Shown: positions 61,874 to 64,000 of the stretch, piece by piece
Position numbering within the stretch: position 1 is the stretch's first letter
How the letters are laid out: each line of letters starts with the position of its first letter
From: G963664115 sp965216035
Lineage (GTDB): Bacteria > Acidobacteriota > Terriglobia > 20CM-2-55-15
DNA: 64,000 bases
Direction: 5' to 3'
Assembly (NCBI GenBank): GCA_965216035.1
Contig: CBDCFM010000021.1
Location: 62,001 to 126,000, forward strand
Translations under genes and position numbers: made by a program
The notes under the pieces: generated by a model
What the model was told of the DNA's origin: nothing
What the model saw: the letters and a program-made list of their open reading frames with translations, nothing else
The model's database searches: none

Positions 61874-63172
61874 ATGCGTTCAGCAATGTCGGAATCACGC
61901 CGGATGGCACGACTTCTGGGATCGGTTTCCCTCTCTCTCCTGCTTGGGGTGGCTTGCGCTCCGGCGGTCGATGAAGCGCCCCAGTCGGGGGCGACGGTCT
62001 TCCAGGGGGCACGGCTCATCATCGGCGATGGCAGCGCTCCAATCGAAAACGGCGCGGTCGTGGTCCAGGACGACCGGATAACGGCCGTCGGCCCGATGGC
62101 GCAGGTCCAGGTCCCTGCGGGAGCGGCCACCGTCGATCTCGCCGGAAAAACCGTGATACCAGCGATCATCGACGCCCACAAGCACGTCTCCCGAACCGAA
62201 GCCGAACTCGTTCCGCAGCTCGAGGAGTTTGCCTACTTCGGAGTCGGCGCCGTGATGAGCATGGGACAGGACGAGGGCCCTCTGGCTTACCAGATTCGGG
62301 AGAATCCGATTCCCGGAGCCGCGCTGTTGCGGACCGCCGGGCGTGGAATCACCCGTCCCGAGCCCGGCCGCAACGAGATCCCATACTGGATCGACACCGA
62401 GGAAGAGGCTCGGGCAGCAGTACAGGAACTCGCAGACCTGCGGGTGGACATGGTCAAGATGTGGGTTGACGATCGAGACGGCCAATACCCCAAGCTGACA
62501 CCGGAACTCTATGGCGCCATCATTGATGAGGCGCACAGTCACGGGCTCAGAACATCCGCTCACGTATTCACACTCGAAGATGCGAAGGGACTCGTCGAGG
62601 CAGGCCTCGATATCTTTGCCCACGGCGTCCGTGATATGGACGTGGACGATGAATTCGTCCAATTGGTTCGCGACCGGCCCAACGTCATTCTGATTCCGAA
62701 CATGCCGGACCGTGGCGTGGCGGTCGACATGACGTGGCTCGACGGGAGCCTCCCGGCCAGCGAGGTGGATGACCTTGAGGCGAGGGCCACCGACCGGCCG
62801 GACGCGCAGGCGTTCTGGGGAATCCAGGCGCGTAACCTGGACCGTCTCAGCGAAGCCGGCATGCCGATTGCTTTGGGAACAGACGGAGGCGTGCCCTGGG
62901 AAGCACACGTCCAGATGGTCGACATGGTCGCGGCGGGGATGACGCCGGCTGAAGTGATCGTCGCGGCGACGAGCAGCGCAGCGCGAGCTGTCGCCATTGA
63001 TGACATCGGGACACTCGCCCCCGGTATGACCGCCGATTTCATCGTGCTCGACGCCAACCCGCTGGATGACATCACAAACACCCGAGCGATCTCCTCTGTG
63101 TACATTCGCGGCCAGCAGGTGGACCGGGCTGGTCTGATGACGCGCATGTCAGCGGAGGCCACCGTAGAATAG
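61874..63172 (+). CDS. Amidohydrolase-family lipoprotein
   Basis: 432 aa metal-dependent hydrolase (TIM barrel, imidazolonepropionase/prolidase-like subgroup). Lipoprotein signal with LLLGVAC (Cys28). N-terminal beta-sandwich (ENGAVVVQDDRITAVGP), then metal ligands in VIPAIIDAHKHV (HxH), VDMVKMWVDD (carboxylated Lys), TSAHVFTLEDA (His), IFAHGVRDMD (His) and IALGTDGGVPW (Asp), and GTLAPGMTADFIVLDANPLD at the C-terminus. Probably hydrolyses an amide or ester outside the cytoplasm. ATG at 61874 with AAAGGAG 7 nt upstream; an upstream in-frame start is unlikely. Confidence 0.92.
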   Translation: MRSAMSESRRMARLLGSVSLSLLLGVACAPAVDEAPQSGATVFQGARLIIGDGSAPIENGAVVVQDDRITAVGPMAQVQVPAGAATVDLAGKTVIPAIIDAHKHVSRTEAELVPQLEEFAYFGVGAVMSMGQDEGPLAYQIRENPIPGAALLRTAGRGITRPEPGRNEIPYWIDTEEEARAAVQELADLRVDMVKMWVDDRDGQYPKLTPELYGAIIDEAHSHGLRTSAHVFTLEDAKGLVEAGLDIFAHGVRDMDVDDEFVQLVRDRPNVILIPNMPDRGVAVDMTWLDGSLPASEVDDLEARATDRPDAQAFWGIQARNLDRLSEAGMPIALGTDGGVPWEAHVQMVDMVAAGMTPAEVIVAATSSAARAVAIDDIGTLAPGMTADFIVLDANPLDDITNTRAISSVYIRGQQVDRAGLMTRMSAEATVE

Positions 63173-63187
63173 AGCAGCCGTTTCAAT

Positions 63188-63318
63188 GGTACTGTCGAGT
63201 TAACTGAAATCGGGCCATTTCGGCGACGAAACCAGTCGTCGCGAGAACCATGAATCAACAACTTAGCGACGGCCGACGGACCCGCAAAGGTCGCTAAACG
63301 GCTTAACTCGATAGTACC
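63188..63318. mobile_element. 131-bp MITE with IS6-like ends
   Basis: GGTACTGTCGAGTTAA (63188) and TTAACTCGATAGTACC (ending 63318), 15 of 16 matching. Same length and type of ends as the element at 18110 but a different interior. It lies 16 bp after the amidohydrolase stop and directly before a kinase 3' tail. Confidence 0.78.
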
Positions 63319-63434
63319 AAATCAATATTGTCCTGAACTGTTACGAAAATATAGCGTAAGTCCTTTAGAATCAGTCCAGCCACTTCGGGCCTTCTTCCAT
63401 GGTGTCGAGAGCAAGAAAATGTCTTTTTTCATTT
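63319..63434 (+). pseudogene. Kinase 3' tail remnant
   Basis: Starts within INIVLN (reads AAATCAATATTGTCCTGAAC, with a degenerate Leu-to-stop) and continues through the CYENIA insert region (TGTTACGAAAATATAGCGTA) to about 63434, where it loses similarity to the copies at 56046 and 35362. Nothing further of the kinase remains. 63435-63586 shows no gene. Confidence 0.7.
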
Positions 63435-63586
63435 GTTACACATTCGTCGGGCACCGAGCGCCCGCCGACTCGAACCGAGGTGTCGTGTACATGGTCTGCG
63501 AGCCCGCCGCGGGAGTCACTTGAAGGCGCATGCCCCAGGTGTATTACGATAGAGGATCAGCAAAGGTCGGTAAGGAGGGAGCAGCT

Positions 63587-64000
63587 ATGTTGAGACGAAT
63601 CATCGCCGGTGCGAGCGCAGTCGGTCTCGCGATCGTCTGGATGTCCGGTGGGTCGCTGGCCCAGGAACGAGCGTCGCGGAGCTACGCCGCTGTGACGGGA
63701 GAGTCGGGCGGTCAGGACATGTTCGGCGCCTACGACGTCGACGCCGATTGGCCCAGGGATATTTCCACGCTCCCGGGTGCGGAAGGTTGGACGTTCGGAG
63801 CTGGGCAGAGCGTCTTTGCCGAGAGCCCCGACCGGATCTTCTATTTACAACGCGGCTTGCTGCCGAAGATGGACCCGCCGCAGGCGCGGCTTTATCCCGA
63901 GGTCGGTCCGAGCCTCGCGTTTCCCGCGAGTGCCGTGTGGCGCAACGCCACGAGAGCCAGCCTGCCCTCCGGCGGCGGCACGGGTAACGCAGCGGAAAGC
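63587..64000 (+). CDS. Secreted NHL-repeat propeller protein (runs off the window)
   Basis: 138 codons up to the window end. Signal peptide (IIAGASAVGLAIVWMSGGSLA), then YDVDADWPRDISTLPGAEGW, then TFGAGQSVFAESPDRIFYLQ and RGLLP, which is how the first blade of the six-bladed NHL propellers related to peptidyl-alpha-hydroxyglycine alpha-amidating lyase begins in Acidobacteriota. ATG at 63587 with AAGGAGGGA 7 nt upstream. No stop before 64000, so the 3' end lies outside. Confidence 0.75.
   Translation, partial: MLRRIIAGASAVGLAIVWMSGGSLAQERASRSYAAVTGESGGQDMFGAYDVDADWPRDISTLPGAEGWTFGAGQSVFAESPDRIFYLQRGLLPKMDPPQARLYPEVGPSLAFPASAVWRNATRASLPSGGGTGNAAES

Noticed and set aside
1..64000. tRNA, rRNA or CRISPR loci
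   Set aside because: Scanned by eye for cloverleaf/T-loop motifs, rRNA signatures and spaced repeats; none found. A covariance-model search would be decisive.

Overview
The window (about 58-60% GC by eye) looks like a chromosomal segment of an environmental, possibly host-associated, bacterium with a heavily insertion-sequence-loaded and decaying genome. The protein types point to Acidobacteriota (Vicinamibacteria-like): eukaryotic-type Ser/Thr kinases with a TolB-like C-terminal propeller, repeated secreted proteins with a GRWxGDTLVVxT motif, DUF1592/DUF1552 pairs, DUF3500 and DUF6152. This placement is inference from family content; there is no rRNA or marker gene here.

Layout. 34-3013: tripartite tricarboxylate transporter operon tctCBA. 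3087-6409: a scar where a sulfotransferase, an IS3 element, an IS256 element and the 3' end of a glucose-1-phosphate cytidylyltransferase gene (rfbF) have been stitched together. 6406-13268: a nucleotide-sugar/polysaccharide cluster (SDR epimerase, three zinc-ribbon C-methyltransferase-type genes in a row, a lipoprotein, a GT2 glycosyltransferase). 13530-16345: rtcB between an IS66 remnant, an SGNH-hydrolase tail and an IS5-type element. 16697-18240: a frameshifted secreted protein and a kinase gene cut off by a 131-bp MITE. 18548-27278: a secreted-protein cluster (GRWDGDTLVV protein, DUF6152, ankyrin repeats, Tat-exported DUF1552, c-type-heme DUF1592) facing a divergent Tat-exported FAD oxidoreductase. 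27328-35711: IS6, IS256, IS3 and IS30 copies among kinase remnants, a beta-propeller protein and a broken paralogue of the secreted protein. 35722-41619: MBL hydrolase, DUF3500 protein, an eroded group II intron and a PQQ-type sugar dehydrogenase lipoprotein. 42074-50071: IS30 copies, DUF3237, another GRWEGNTLVVET protein, DUF1801, a nonsense-interrupted NTF2-like gene and IS6 remnants. 50141-56066: one kinase/TolB gene split by an IS256 that itself carries an IS21, with both target duplications still readable. 56659-64000: small secreted protein, IS30, tandem carboxymuconolactone decarboxylase-like protein, an ISNCY-type element with an internal stop, amidohydrolase lipoprotein, a second 131-bp MITE, and the start of an NHL-propeller protein.

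The intact genes are mainly secreted or lipoprotein enzymes plus a transporter, fitting scavenging of organic acids and complex organics. The dominant theme is genome erosion: at least seven loci hold pieces of one kinase/TolB gene family, and at least ten full or partial IS elements, two MITEs, one group II intron and a dispersed ~100-bp repeat sit in or beside them. Several genes are broken by a single stop or frameshift, so some could be assembly errors.
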